From positions 17,391,001 through 17,455,000 of the forward strand of contig NC_083390.1 of the NCBI RefSeq assembly GCF_031755915.1: 64,000 nucleotides of DNA, written 5' to 3'. Positions 1-9,770 of the stretch are shown here, in pieces; the stretch's first letter is position 1; each line of letters begins with the position of its first letter. A program made the translations under genes and the position numbers. The DNA is from Ziziphus jujuba. Its lineage: Eukaryota > Streptophyta > Magnoliopsida > Rosales > Rhamnaceae. The notes under the pieces were generated by a model. It was not told where the DNA came from. It did not search any database and saw only the letters and a list, made by a program, of their open reading frames with translations.

Positions 1-653
1 GAAAATGCATATGTTACTGCATATGGTATGTTTCTTCTGTGCCAGAAGATATCTTGGTTCTGAAACTGGATGTGTAGATTGATCCAAGACAGACCGACGT
101 CTTTAAGTGACATTGGGAATTTTGGGTGAATCACAAACTGCACTTGCCTGTGATAAAGGTTTCCCAAAACTGTTCCCATGAGAGCATCTTCAAGAGTTGA
201 CATTCTGTTGTCGAGGCATGCTATCGCAATCGGAGAGTGCATCTTCTCCTGGAAGATGGCTCGGACTTGTACCTTTATTGCTCCAATAAAGATAAACTTC
301 AGACTTTTCCTTTTGTCTGCTGGTGCCTTTCTCATAGCTTCTTGTATGACTTTAGGCTTCACAATTTCAATTGGAAGATTCATCTTGATTGATTCAAGAT
401 CATACTCCTTTTCTTCCGTGTAAGCTCCATAAAGAACTTTAGATTTTCTCATTGGTAGATTTCTGAGAACTTGTTCTGACCAATGAATGTCTAGGCCTTC
501 TCCGTCTTTTACATTGAGTTTAGCCTTGCTAATCCTTTTGGATTCTTCTGGGGTTAGGGCAATCTGTGCATTGTACCCTATTACGTCATCTTCCTCCCGA
601 TTATGGAAGAGTCTGGTTAGAGATGATTCATTGCTCGTGGAAGTTGAATCCAT
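1..653 (-). CDS. Caulimovirid-like movement protein, partial (runs off window)
   Basis: Reading the minus strand from an ATG at 653 down to base 1, the frame stays open for at least 217 codons and leaves the window without a stop. The middle (about 430-130) resembles the 30K-superfamily movement proteins of Caulimoviridae: a hydrophobic FIFIGAIKV strand, a conserved SPIA..CLDNRM block, then GNLYHRQVQF and PKFPMSLKD. In the virus family this protein lines plasmodesmata for cell-to-cell transport. The ATG overlaps the end of the upstream zinc-knuckle frame by 26 nt in another frame, a compact viral-type arrangement. No reverse transcriptase is in the window; it would lie beyond base 1. Endogenous pararetrovirus or a movement-protein-bearing retroelement are both possible. 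The family call is by motif recognition only. Confidence 0.65.
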   Translation of the reverse strand, partial: MDSTSTSNESSLTRLFHNREEDDVIGYNAQIALTPEESKRISKAKLNVKDGEGLDIHWSEQVLRNLPMRKSKVLYGAYTEEKEYDLESIKMNLPIEIVKPKVIQEAMRKAPADKRKSLKFIFIGAIKVQVRAIFQEKMHSPIAIACLDNRMSTLEDALMGTVLGNLYHRQVQFVIHPKFPMSLKDVGLSWINLHIQFQNQDIFWHRRNIPYAVTYAF

Positions 654-1365
654 CTCCTTCTTCTGAATATTCTTCCTCGAAATAGCTTTTGCTGTCATCA
701 TCTTCTTCCAAAGAGTAGACTTCAAATTCATCGATTTCATCTTCTTCACTGAAATCTCGATCATTGAGCACTGGTTCTATCAATTGTAGCTCCTGCTCAA
801 TTTCTGGTCGTTGGAAATATATTTTTCCTGCAGTTTTATCTGGACATTTGTTCTTGAAGTGTCCAATATCTCCACAGTTCCAACATTTGCACCTGGACTC
901 ATCGAATTTTGTTGTCCTCTGCCCTAGTCTTTCTGCCTCACATGCATGAGCTCTCGGCCATGGACTGAATCCTCGTCCTTTAGGTGGTGATGATGGTGGA
1001 AAGGTTGTCATCGAAGGGATGAGTGGCATCTTCCCTACAGATGTTGTTGTTGAAGTGGATGGCTTCCATTCAGGTTTTCGGACTGTTTGATAAGCTCCTG
1101 TTTCTATCATTTTCCGAAGAAAGTCTTGATTGTGGTTGACCTTAACTAAGTTATGGGCAATGTTGTTAACTTGATCTGGCATGGTCAAGTGTTCTTCATA
1201 GTTGAAATCTTCCCACTTGCTCATTTTGTGATGGGATTTGACTCCGCTAGGCTTAGATGTAGGGAGAGACATCTGTCTTTTGACTTCAAAGAAGTTGGAA
1301 ATCTCTTTCAGTTCTGCCAGAATTTCTTTCTGAGAATCTTCTAGCTTCTGCAATCGTGCCTCCAT
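628..1365 (-). CDS. Coiled-coil / CCHC zinc-knuckle capsid-like protein
   Basis: This is an intact 245-residue frame. Residues 1-30 are charged and heptad-like (start MEARLQKLEDSQKEILAEL), suggesting a coiled coil. A Ser/Thr/Pro-rich linker follows, and near residues 160-174 there is a canonical CCHC knuckle (CWNCGDIGHFKNKC). The last ~70 residues are strongly acidic (Glu/Asp/Ser). A zinc knuckle plus an acidic tail is the signature of gag/coat-type nucleic-acid packaging proteins in caulimovirids and related retroelements. The frame has no internal stops, so the insertion may be fairly young, or only short frames have survived. The same frame stays open for about 30 codons upstream of the ATG. 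It overlaps the movement-protein-like ORF downstream. No host homologue is suggested by the sequence. Confidence 0.6.
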   Translation of the reverse strand: MEARLQKLEDSQKEILAELKEISNFFEVKRQMSLPTSKPSGVKSHHKMSKWEDFNYEEHLTMPDQVNNIAHNLVKVNHNQDFLRKMIETGAYQTVRKPEWKPSTSTTTSVGKMPLIPSMTTFPPSSPPKGRGFSPWPRAHACEAERLGQRTTKFDESRCKCWNCGDIGHFKNKCPDKTAGKIYFQRPEIEQELQLIEPVLNDRDFSEEDEIDEFEVYSLEEDDDSKSYFEEEYSEEGDGFNFHEQ

Positions 1366-1409
1366 CTTTCGGAGTTGTCCTGATAGACTAGCTGCGTCTA
1401 GAAGTTGTG

Positions 1410-1589
1410 CTAATGCAGGTAATGCAATGTCATCATTACCTGCAATGTCATCAATAGCCGTATTTCTACGCTATTGATTGATCCCATAGGCTCATTGTGG
1501 ATATAATAGACATAGCCTAGCTTCTTAGGGGCGAAGGAAAGGTGAATAATATGCATAGCTGGAAAGAAATTGTCTTCTTGATCCGCCAT
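1410..1589 (-). CDS. Small 59-residue ORF upstream of the zinc-knuckle ORF
   Basis: A short frame starting MADQEDNFFPAMHIIHLSF ends at a TAG 44 nt before the ATG of the zinc-knuckle frame. It overlaps the upstream open extension of that frame in a different register. Two near-identical stretches around an AATGATGACATTGCA-type motif form a short direct repeat at its 3' end. A small leading ORF followed by a coiled-coil ORF and a movement-protein ORF recalls the stacked ORFs of some Caulimoviridae, but I see no domain in this peptide. It could be a real small protein or the broken start of the next ORF. Confidence 0.35.
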   Translation of the reverse strand: MADQEDNFFPAMHIIHLSFAPKKLGYVYYIHNEPMGSINSVEIRLLMTLQVMMTLHYLH

Positions 1590-2600
1590 GTCTGGTGGAC
1601 CACTTCAAGTCTTGATGAGAACCTAGACGACTTGGAATACTTTAAGGAATCTCTGCCGATAAAAACTTCCTTTTGTCAGCAAAGGTCATTCCAATTTTTT
1701 TTTTAATTTATTTAAAAATATTGCAAATAATTTATTTTTGTAAATTTTATTTTAATTTTATTTCCCTGTAATTTTAAAGGGATTAAAGGCATGCATGACA
1801 AAGTAACAAACGGGCCGTATGAAAACTAAAAATTATCAAGCAAATATATGGAGCAGTCAACCATATGACAATAGTTCTTTCATGAGTTTTGAACCCATAT
1901 ATTAAACTTCTCGATTTTAACCAAGAAACAAGACTGTATTCCATATGCTAAACTAATTAAATTTCAAACATTCAAGCAAATATAGCTGCATCTATTAAGT
2001 AATGCTAGAAATTTATACTATGTAGTTCAGTCAAGAACAAACTTCAATACATAAACCGGATATTAATTCAATGAAGAGAAAAAAAAATCCTCACCACAAG
2101 TTATCATGCAATGTCCCAATTTCTGGGTGATCAACAAATCTACTTACAAGCTAGAATGGAGAACCTGTAGATCTACAAAGAAACAACAATAAAATTCAGT
2201 ATACTTCATATCTGTATAAGCAGCAACACTAAAAGCAAATCCACAATAGATTACATTAAAAGCAAAACTCAAAAATTAAGACATCATTAAGAGGAATTAC
2301 CAAAACTATGATACTTTTGTACAAAGACACAAATGTACAAAAGTACCAAAATTGTAAAGTTGAGTCTGCTATCTCCCAGTCTTCACTTGGAAATGCCACA
2401 CAGCTGCATATACATAGAAATCAGTAAGACATTATACAAACTCAGACACAAAGTGCCTTATAGGTGCATTATAATCCACACATTTGTTAGACACCCATCC
2501 TTTTTCCATGGATAAAAAGGAGGATGGAAAATCATGAAAAATATGAATACGGACAAAGACAAAAACAGCACATTAAGACAATAATAAAAATTAAGGACAT
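1590..2600. other. AT-rich intergenic DNA, no gene seen
   Basis: Leader-like sequence next to the caulimovirid-like ORFs grades into AT-rich DNA with poly(T) and poly(A) runs. Short frames here have no recognisable domain or plant coding bias. Confidence 0.5.
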
Positions 2601-2619
2601 ATTAGCTATCCATGACATC

Positions 2620-2850
2620 TTTCCAATTTAGAACAATCAAAGAAAATGGCAAATCTCTGAAAGCTTTATCTGCAGAGACCTACAAAGATGCTAAATATTT
2701 AGCTTTCTCAAAGAGATCTTCACTGCTCATCTTTTGGTCTTCGAAAATTTTATTGTTCCTTTCAATCCAAGTTACCCACAATATAGAGAAAACAGCAGAC
2801 TTCAGCATCACCTCGGCCAAACTATTAGTACCAAAACCAATTGGCCAAAC
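2620..2850 (-). pseudogene. LINE fragment (segment after the RT zinc-binding domain)
   Basis: Minus-strand translation around 2690-2790 gives WVTWIERNNKIFEDQKMSSE, the motif that follows the zf-RVT domain in plant L1-type LINEs (usually W.IW.ERN.RIFE.). Stops lie on both sides and neither RT nor RNase H remains attached, so this is a short dead fragment. It has the same orientation as the other LINE remnants in the window. Confidence 0.6.
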
Positions 2851-2854
2851 TTAG

Positions 2855-3471
2855 ACACCCATCCCACTCACTACTTATGATTTGTAATTTTAATGGCTTT
2901 GAAGGAAATAAGAGATGGGATATCCTTTTGGATTATGCACAATGCAGTAATGGTTTTGCTTTTGACAATTTGGTTGGAAAAATATGGAAGGCTATTTTTT
3001 TTTTTTACTTTTTGATAACTTTCTTTTTGTTTGATTTGAAGCTTAAGCCTCCTTCCGCCTTCAGGCTTATACGTCACCTCGATTTAGTAAACTGTACACC
3101 TTAAGGCTTCTAAAACCTTGCCTCAATATTTAAGCTAGGTCTCTAAAATAATGGATACAACTGGGGCCTTACAGGTCAGGCACTGTAAACTATAGAAACA
3201 GGAGCAAGCAAAATTCAAAAACAAGACCAAATAGAGAATAAAGCTTCAATTCCACATTAAGTTACCATAAATTCCAAAAGCTTCAACTGTTAGAAAGTTA
3301 GTCCAACTATATATATATATATATATATCAAGCGATATCTCAAGTGAAAATAAATAACTGACCATTCATAGTTTGTCTTGTATGAAGACAAAGCAATTCA
3401 TATTAAAAATCAATACAAAAGGTAAAGGGGAGGATAAGAAATCCTCAAAGTTTTTTTCTGCAGTGCGACTA
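2855..3471. other. Intergenic, unrecognised
   Basis: Unique-looking AT-rich DNA with an (AT)n run at about 3310-3329. The overlapping short frames on both strands around 2841-3104 have no domain and are treated as chance. Confidence 0.4.
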
Positions 3472-4648
3472 TGTCAGGACCCATCCAGGACTTAAGAATT
3501 ACCAATGTTGTCCACCCAAATTTGATATACAAAGTGAACCCGATTGGTCTTAACTCAAAATTTGAGTTTTTTCAGCATCTTGACAATTAATTTAAATTAA
3601 TCATCCTTTTAACTCCTAACGATCATTAGGAACTTAATTGTAAAGATAATTGGCCAAGGACTTGTGTAATTTCTAATCAATTTCAACATAAACACAAATC
3701 CTAGCTCCATCAATGGCAACTTCTCAAATACTCAAATATAACTCACATCCTAGGTACCAAATTGAAGCTTCTGATGAGGGCATCAAGAATATACCTTCAA
3801 TTGGTCCAACCGACGCCGGAGGTGGCCGAAATCCCGCTGGGAAGTTGCTGCTGAAATGGGCTTTGCCATATCTCACGAATGAGTGAGATTTGAGCCAATC
3901 CGAGCTTGGAAACGACTTAGGGGGCCCGAATTTTTGGGAAAGGACCACCCATTAGACCTGTTACTCACCGGAAAACGGCGATCGGAAAATATAGCTCCCA
4001 TCGGTTTTCATGGCTTTCCAACGAACCTAGGTCATTTTATGGCGGGGTAATGTTGGCTATGGATTCCTGGGAATGTGGGTATCAATTTGGTATAAGTATT
4101 TCTTGGTGGGTGTCCAAAATTGGAAACAAATTATTGATGGAAGTGGCTGCCGTGAAAGTGGGGTTGCTGGTTTCTCTATCTCTTTTTGAGTGATCGGGGA
4201 TGGAGGATGAACAGAACTGAGCGGAAAGTGAAAAATATCTCAAATAAAAGAAATTAAAAATTAAAAATAATAAAATATTAATAATTTAGATAAATTGATA
4301 TTTTATATATATATATATATATATATAATGGTTAATGGGTTTATGGTAAGGGGCTTATGGGTTTTAATTAACCCAAAAGAATTATATTTTAGTAACAAAA
4401 TGGTACAACGCTTTGATAGGTTGATCCGATTGTTAAATGACCAAAATACTCTTGAAACTATTTTGGTAGTAATTTTCAAATATCAGTTCCGATTTTGATA
4501 TATTATTAATTTATAAATTCATATTAATAAGTACTTTGTCATGATATTTCGATCAATACAAAATTCTCTTCTTATAGTTAAAAATCAATTTTGATCAAAC
4601 CTAATCAAAAATTCAACTTGAAACATTTGCTCAGATCTGGATGTTACA
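3472..4648 (-). mobile_element. Solo LTR, about 1.2 kb
   Basis: The plus strand starts TGTCAGGACCCATCC and ends GGATGTTACA, so on the minus strand it runs TGTAACATCC...GGGTCCTGACA: a TG...CA LTR whose ends match the ~3 kb LTRs further along. Flanks are GACTA (3467-3471) and GTCTA (4649-4653), a 5-bp target duplication with one mismatch. No internal coding region or second LTR follows, so it is a solo or internally deleted LTR. It carries an (AT)n run at about 4303-4326. Confidence 0.7.
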
Positions 4649-4675
4649 GTCTAGCACTTCTCAATATGTTTTTCC

Positions 4676-5335
4676 CAAATGTTTATTCCATTACAAATAA
4701 AAAAAAAGAATTTAAAATGTAACAAATCATTTGTAAGTTAAGATATAAACTAACTTATAGTTATATTCTTCAATTTAATTTATATCTTACAAATTCTGAA
4801 ATGCTACTACTACTAATAGTATGTGCTTGTGTGTGTATGTGTAGTTACATTACATATAATTATAATACCAACTAATAAGCATTGCATTTAATTTGTTTTT
4901 AACATAAAAAATTTACACATATATGTCACAAAAACCCTATGTTGAAGATTGAAAAATTAAATATATGAGATTTTTTTTTTTCCAAAAAATACTTTTTCAA
5001 ATAAAAAATCCACAACTTTGACGATAAAATTGTAAAATTTCAGTGTCAAAAGTCACATTTGCTAAGGAAATTTTTTAAATTTTCCAGTAAAAGTTTATTC
5101 CATCACAAAAAAAGATACATAGAAGATAACAAATTAAATGTATGTTAGGATAGAAAGTAATTTATATGTGTGGTCGTTTAATTTATTTTATATCTTATAA
5201 ATTCTAGAATAATATTACTGCTAATAATAATGCTATATATGTGTGTATATATACATAATAACACATAATTCTGATAAGCAATGCATCTATTTTTTTTTTA
5301 ATATAAAAAATTTACATATACATGATACAAAAATC
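4676..5335. repeat. Diverged tandem duplication, unit about 420 bp
   Basis: The block 4676-4935 is repeated in diverged form at 5091-5335, in the same order: a TTTATTCCAT start, ATATCTTAxAAATTCT, a TACTACTAATA-like block, a TGTGTGTATxT run, AGCAATGCAT and AAAAAATTTACA. Small indels separate the copies. The cause (old tandem duplication or transposon subterminal repeats) is unclear. Confidence 0.65.
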
Positions 5336-5405
5336 CAAAACAAAGCCATGCCGTAGACATATAAAATTTTATCGACAAATTGTTTATTTTGTTTACTACC
5401 TCCTT

Positions 5406-5495
5406 ACCAAAATTTAAAAACATAGTATATATTAATTACAAACAAATAAAACCAAAATTTAAAAACATAGTATATATTAATTACAAACAAATAAA
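5406..5495. repeat. Perfect 45-bp tandem duplication
   Basis: A 45-bp unit starting ACCAAAATTTAAAAACATAG occurs twice head to tail (5406-5450 and 5451-5495) with no difference seen. The identity suggests a recent slippage event. An (AAT)n run follows at about 5514-5534. Confidence 0.9.
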
Positions 5496-5559
5496 ACATA
5501 TAGGTTCACTAAATAATAATAATAATAATAATAATTCAAAAATATACATTTTGGGATTT

Positions 5560-6033
5560 TAACTTTTACCAACAATATTGTGGTGTTTGTCGGTAAAAGG
5601 TGTAACTTTTCCCAACTAAGATTAGATTTGCAGATAAATGTTAACTTTTTGCCAAAAATATTTCAAATCGTCGCTAAAAGCTATTACTTTTGCTAACTAA
5701 TTTCAATTTGGTCGGTAAATATTATCTTTTTACCAACAATATTTAAAGTTGTCGGTAAAATTTCTAACTTTTGCTGACGAATTTTCATTTCGTTGGTAAA
5801 TAGAAATTTTTTTGCCGGCAGTATTAAGAGGTCATCAGTAAAAGTTAATCCAATAGCGGCAAAATTATGTTTTCGTCATTAAAAATATAACATTTGCCGG
5901 CGACTTTTATTTTTGGTTGCCAAAAGTTTAATTTACCGAGAAATATTTTTTTTGCCTGTAAATGTGCTCTTTCGCGAAAATATTGTTTTGGTCGGTAAAA
6001 ATTTCATCGATAAAAGATCATTTTCTTGTAGTG
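5560..6033. mobile_element. CACTA (En/Spm) transposon terminal region
   Basis: The block ends with TTTTCTTGTAGTG, the inverted form of CACTACAAGAAAA, the terminus of plant CACTA elements. The preceding 450 bp hold many short direct and inverted subterminal motifs of the GTCGGTAAA / TTTACCAACAA / GCCGGCGAC kind, as expected for TNPA-type binding arrays. The opposite CACTA end was not found nearby, so this is one end of a truncated element. No transposase frame is present. Confidence 0.75.
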
Positions 6034-6120
6034 ATGAAAGATTGGAATAGAAATAGTTGAGTGGAAGGTGCCAATGATAGTGTAATAGAAGTAACTATGC
6101 CCATTTACTAAACAAGTGTA

Positions 6121-6132
6121 GCTCTGATACCA
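6121..6132 (-). other. Primer-binding-site-like sequence (initiator Met-tRNA)
   Basis: On the minus strand this reads TGGTATCAGAGC, the usual plant LTR-retrotransposon primer-binding site for initiator Met-tRNA. It lies next to the left repeat cluster at 6134, but no LTR ending in CA could be defined beside it. It may be a leftover of a minus-strand LTR element. Confidence 0.4.
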
Positions 6133-6133
6133 C

Positions 6134-6600
6134 TGATAATTTTTAAATAATTAGATTAATGGATAAAATAGTTTTGGTTAATTGGACAAGATAGGATACA
6201 CATGAGTGTTAGTGGATTTAATTGGAAGAAGATTTGGTGGGAGACAATTGGTACAAGATAATGAATAAGAATGGATAAAATAGTCTTGGTCAATTGGACA
6301 AGGTATGATACACGTGGATGTTAGCGGATTTAATTGGAAGGAGATTTTTTTTTTTTTGATAAATAAATTGGAAGGAGATTTGGTGGGAGACAATTGCTAC
6401 AAGATGATGAATAGCATAGAATTTAGAAAAGTATATGTGCAAGAGGAGATGATAATTAGATAAATGGATAAAATTGTTTTGGTTAATTGGACAAGGTAGG
6501 ATACACGTGGGTGTAATGGATTTAATTGGAAGGAGATTTGGTGGAAGACAGAGATTCTATTAGAACCCAAAAGGGAAGGGCAGGAAAAAAATAAAACCAA
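6134..6600 (+). repeat. Left arm of inverted repeat: three diverged tandem copies
   Basis: Three copies (about 6134-6262, 6271-6408, 6451-6548) share TGGATAAAATxGTxTTGG, AATTGGACAAG, GGATACAC and GGTGGxAGACA blocks. The same unit occurs once in reverse complement at 9650-9770. A poly(T) tract sits inside the second copy. Confidence 0.75.
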
Positions 6601-6608
6601 GCCCCGAT

Positions 6609-7244
6609 TCAGGTAGTTACATTAACATCACTATCCTGAATCAAAACCAAAACAAGATAAGAGGGCAGGGAGTTGATGTTAACCTCCCCATAAAACCTAT
6701 GATGTTTAGCCCATTGTCCTATTAGGTGAGCAGCTCTATTTGCTGCTCTATCGGTCCAAACAAAAGAGACATTAACAAACAAAGGAATCGAAAGAAAAAC
6801 AGGGTTAACAATGTATTCAGCTTTCCAATAAAGGTGCTTTGTATCTCTGGAAGCTAAACTCTCGATCACAATGAGGGCATCTAATTTAATGTGAACATTA
6901 TTCCATTCATAGCTTGATGCCACCTGAAGGGCTTTGAAGATAGCTTCTAGTTCCGCCACCTCAGGAATGGTTATCTCTGACTTGAAAGTTTGTACGAGGA
7001 TAACTTCCTTTTTGTCATTCCGTGGAACCATAGCTAAGCTACTTCCATTATTGCTTACCGCTGCGTCAGTATTGATTTTAGTAACTCCTGGGGGCGGATT
7101 GCTCCACACTTGTCTGTGTTCTCTGATGGCTCCCGAGGATCTGCTTATAGAGTCATGCAAGCTTGAGTGCTTGAATTCCTGGAACCGGCTCCAGACCGAT
7201 TGCATGGAAAGATTCACGCTTCTAGGTTCCTTCCTGTGCACCAC
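6609..7244 (-). pseudogene. LINE RNase H-like domain (RVT_3 type), 3' end
   Basis: A 211-residue open frame on the minus strand. From about residue 50 there is a plant LINE RNase H fold: WSNPPPGVTKINTDAAVS carries the first acidic residue, AELEAIFKAL the second, HIKLDALIVIES the third, and RAANRAAHLIGQWA the terminal motif. It degrades the RNA strand of RNA:DNA hybrids during retrotransposition. It lies just downstream, in another frame, of the zinc-binding segment at 7253-7681, so the original ORF2 is frameshifted. RT and endonuclease are missing, typical of 5'-truncated LINE insertions. Confidence 0.8.
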
Positions 7245-7252
7245 TCTATTAC

Positions 7253-7681
7253 TTAACCACCACAGGGTTGTAAGATTATGATACTGAACAAAGAGAAGTT
7301 CTCTTTATCTTCTGTGTGCACCTGCAGCACTCCATCAGGATTCATTAAGCAATTTAGAAATTGAGGAAGAGTACTAATGTTCGTGTGCTTCCATCTAATG
7401 CTCCATGGGCTTGCAAACCTCACTCTTTTCGCCACCTCGAAAAGAAAGAAAATATGCACTTCATCTTTGCTACTCTCACAGCCATGAACACATGATTGGC
7501 TTTCCACGATGACTCCTCTGGAAGCTAGATTGGCCATAACCGGAAGACCACCGTGATATAGTTTCCAGAGGAAGAATTTTGACCTTTCATGAAACTGATT
7601 ATGCCAAACAAACTTCCACCACCCATCTTCATTTTCCACGGTTCCTTCTTCAAGACTATAAACCGATTTGACAGTGAACAA
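7253..7681 (-). pseudogene. LINE reverse-transcriptase zinc-binding domain (zf-RVT)
   Basis: The minus frame shows the zf-RVT signature: a WWKFVW start, FHERSKFFLWKL, a leucine-proline segment, then CVHGCESSKDEVHIFF. In the family a further cysteine follows (HIFF.C), but here the residue is Phe, so a predicted zinc ligand is lost. The frame ends close to the RNase H frame of 6609-7244. With it, this is a ~1.1 kb LINE 3' fragment. A third overlapping frame (7525-7749) is a shadow or frameshift of the same domain. Confidence 0.75.
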
Positions 7682-7749
7682 ACCTGTAATTCGATAGAAG
7701 TAGCTGGTAGATAGTTGATTGGTTTAGCAATACTATATGAAGGCGACAC

Positions 7750-8040
7750 ACATATATTTATAGCTTGTTAAAGTCGGTTTACACAGTATCTATACACCAT
7801 TAATTGGGCATAGGTATTTCTATACATCATGGTTGACACCTTTTGCTCAACTATTTATATTCCAATTTTCCATTGAGAAAACTACGATTTTTGATCAATT
7901 AAAATGACTATTTATATCAAATTTCAAAAATCGTGGCATATTGTCAGTACAGAATACACTATTCTTATTAACATTACCTCATTAAATACTGCTTAAATAA
8001 ATAAGCTTGAAGAGAATACAAAAAGATTCTCAAGCATTAT
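7750..8040. other. AT-rich intergenic DNA between LINE and Copia remnants
   Basis: No gene seen. A TTAAAGTCGGT motif at about 7769 recurs at about 9417, on the far side of the Copia remnant. It might mark old LTR pieces, but the similarity is too short to rely on. Confidence 0.3.
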
Positions 8041-8850
8041 TTGCTCTGCAATAAGACATGGCAGATGAATTTTTTTCCAGAATAGTGGGAGCAACACCTG
8101 CCAAGGAGGCATGGGATAAGTTGTAAGAGGATATCAAAGGCATGACAAGGTACGTGCTATAAAATTACAGATTTTAAGGGAAAATTTTGTAAAATCTAAA
8201 AATGTAAAATAATGGGATTGCTAAAGATTACTATATAAGAATAAAAGAAATAGTTAATCAAATAGTAGCCTATCGAGATATATCTATGAGAAACAGGTAG
8301 TGGAAAAAATATTGATAAGTTGCATAGGATAATATGATGCAATTATTACCGTTATTGAAGAAGAGTTTAAAGATTTAAAAAAATTAACAGCAACAAAATT
8401 AATGTGCTCCCTAGAACATATGAAAACAAATTGAGTAGGTGAACTAAAAATAATTTGCATCTTTTAGTCTAAAATAAACATGAGGTCACAAAAATTTAAA
8501 GATAATTTAAGAAATTTTAAAAAAAATTCTAGAAAGAAGGACAATAAATTAATATAAAAAGAGCAAATATTCTCCCTACGGTATTTTAAGAAGAAAATTT
8601 CATCCAGAAAAAAAATGTTAGTCTAAAGGAAAATTACAGTAAAGTCTGTGGTAAATAAGGAAACATAGAAAAAGGCTGTAACTCAACGAAGATTCATCAA
8701 GCAAACTTCATTGAAAATAAAAATATAGAAAATCATCTTTTCTATGTCTCACAAGGAGAAGATAAAAAAAGATATGTGGTACTTAGACAATGGTTGCAGT
8801 AACCATATGATGGAAGATGTAAGTATTTTTTGTAGCTTAAATATAAAGAA
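8040..8850 (+). pseudogene. Decayed Copia gag-protease remnant
   Basis: Plus-strand fragments in one rough order match Ty1/Copia. First, DEFFSRIVGATPAKEAWDKL near 8065-8125 resembles the UBN2-type gag core. Next, a degraded CCHC knuckle (VCGK, stop, GNIEKGC) lies near 8645-8680. Then MWYLDNGCSNHMM near 8775-8812 is the start of the Copia protease, whose usual D-S-G-A motif here reads D-N-G-C. Many stops and frameshifts separate them. No intact frame exists, so it cannot encode a protein. LTRs were not identified. Confidence 0.7.
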
Positions 8851-9649
8851 GATTATAATTAGTTGAGATATAGAATTCGACATGGAGTTGCTTCATACAA
8901 TTGGAAAGCAGAAGAAGTAAAAAGAAAGACAATTAATATGTTAGCAATACAACAATAAAGAGAGAAGAAAACAGATCAAATTGAAGGACTTCCACATCAA
9001 AATTAAAGATCTCCAACTCGCAAACTAAGGAAAACTTAACTAGTAACAGAGATCTATGAATTGAGCAACAGGGTACTCATAAAGCCTGAATATTAAAAGG
9101 TGCTTTACAATATATGAAGTATGGAGCACCAAGGCACTACTACAAAACAAAACAAGTTAGTACAAAACGAGATCGAAGTAATAGAAATATGTGCATCAAG
9201 AGTGATAAAGTAAATGCTGTACATTTACTTTTCTAGAATATTCAAGATAGTTATAGAAACAATTAAATAATTAAATTCTAAAATTAACTAGCTTCAAGTA
9301 TGCATTAATTGGAACTAATGAAAGAAAATCTAAAATTACTTCGATAAAAGTGAAAGATGTGGCTATAATTAAACTAGGTAAAGAAGTTTCTAGACTACGG
9401 AAAACTAACTACACGTTAAAGTCGGTAACAATTGATATTTTGTCCAAACTGACTTTAGCAAGCTACATGTTTATGTGTATCACCTTCATATTGAAGTAAC
9501 TAACGAATCAACTATTTATCAAAAAACCAATCAACTATTTATCGGCTACTTTTACTAAATTCTTTTATCTGTTCCTTTTACAAACCCGTTTACCCATCTC
9601 CTATTTCACATGTTCTTTTCTAAATTCTATCTTACCCACTATCCAGTAC
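8851..9649. other. Unrecognised, probably Copia-derived
   Basis: AT-rich sequence downstream of the Copia protease motif with no reading frame above chance. It may be decayed pol or LTR sequence. Confidence 0.3.
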
Positions 9650-9770
9650 CAATTGTCTCCCACCAAGTCTCCTTCTAATTAAATTCAGTAACCGTGTGTC
9701 CTACCTTATCCAATTAACCAAAACTATTTTATCTGTTAATCTAATTATCTAAAAAATATCAGTTTAAATA
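9650..9770 (-). repeat. Right arm of inverted repeat (matches 6134-6600)
   Basis: Read on the minus strand, this gives the 6134 unit in order: a GATA.TTTTTA start, ATAATTAGATTAA, ATAAAATAGTTTTGGTTAAT, AAGGTAGGA.ACAC, GGTGGGAGACAATTGGTAC. The two arms are about 3.5 kb apart and enclose the LINE and Copia fragments. Confidence 0.75.

Noticed and set aside
6178..6600. Minus-strand frames of 67-71 residues sharing similar peptides
   Set aside because: The similarity is due to the tandem DNA repeat at 6134-6600; no domain or start context.
9134..9150. CACTACTACAAAA as the second CACTA terminus
   Set aside because: It lacks the CACTACAAGAAAA core, has no subterminal motif array and shares no target duplication with 6033.
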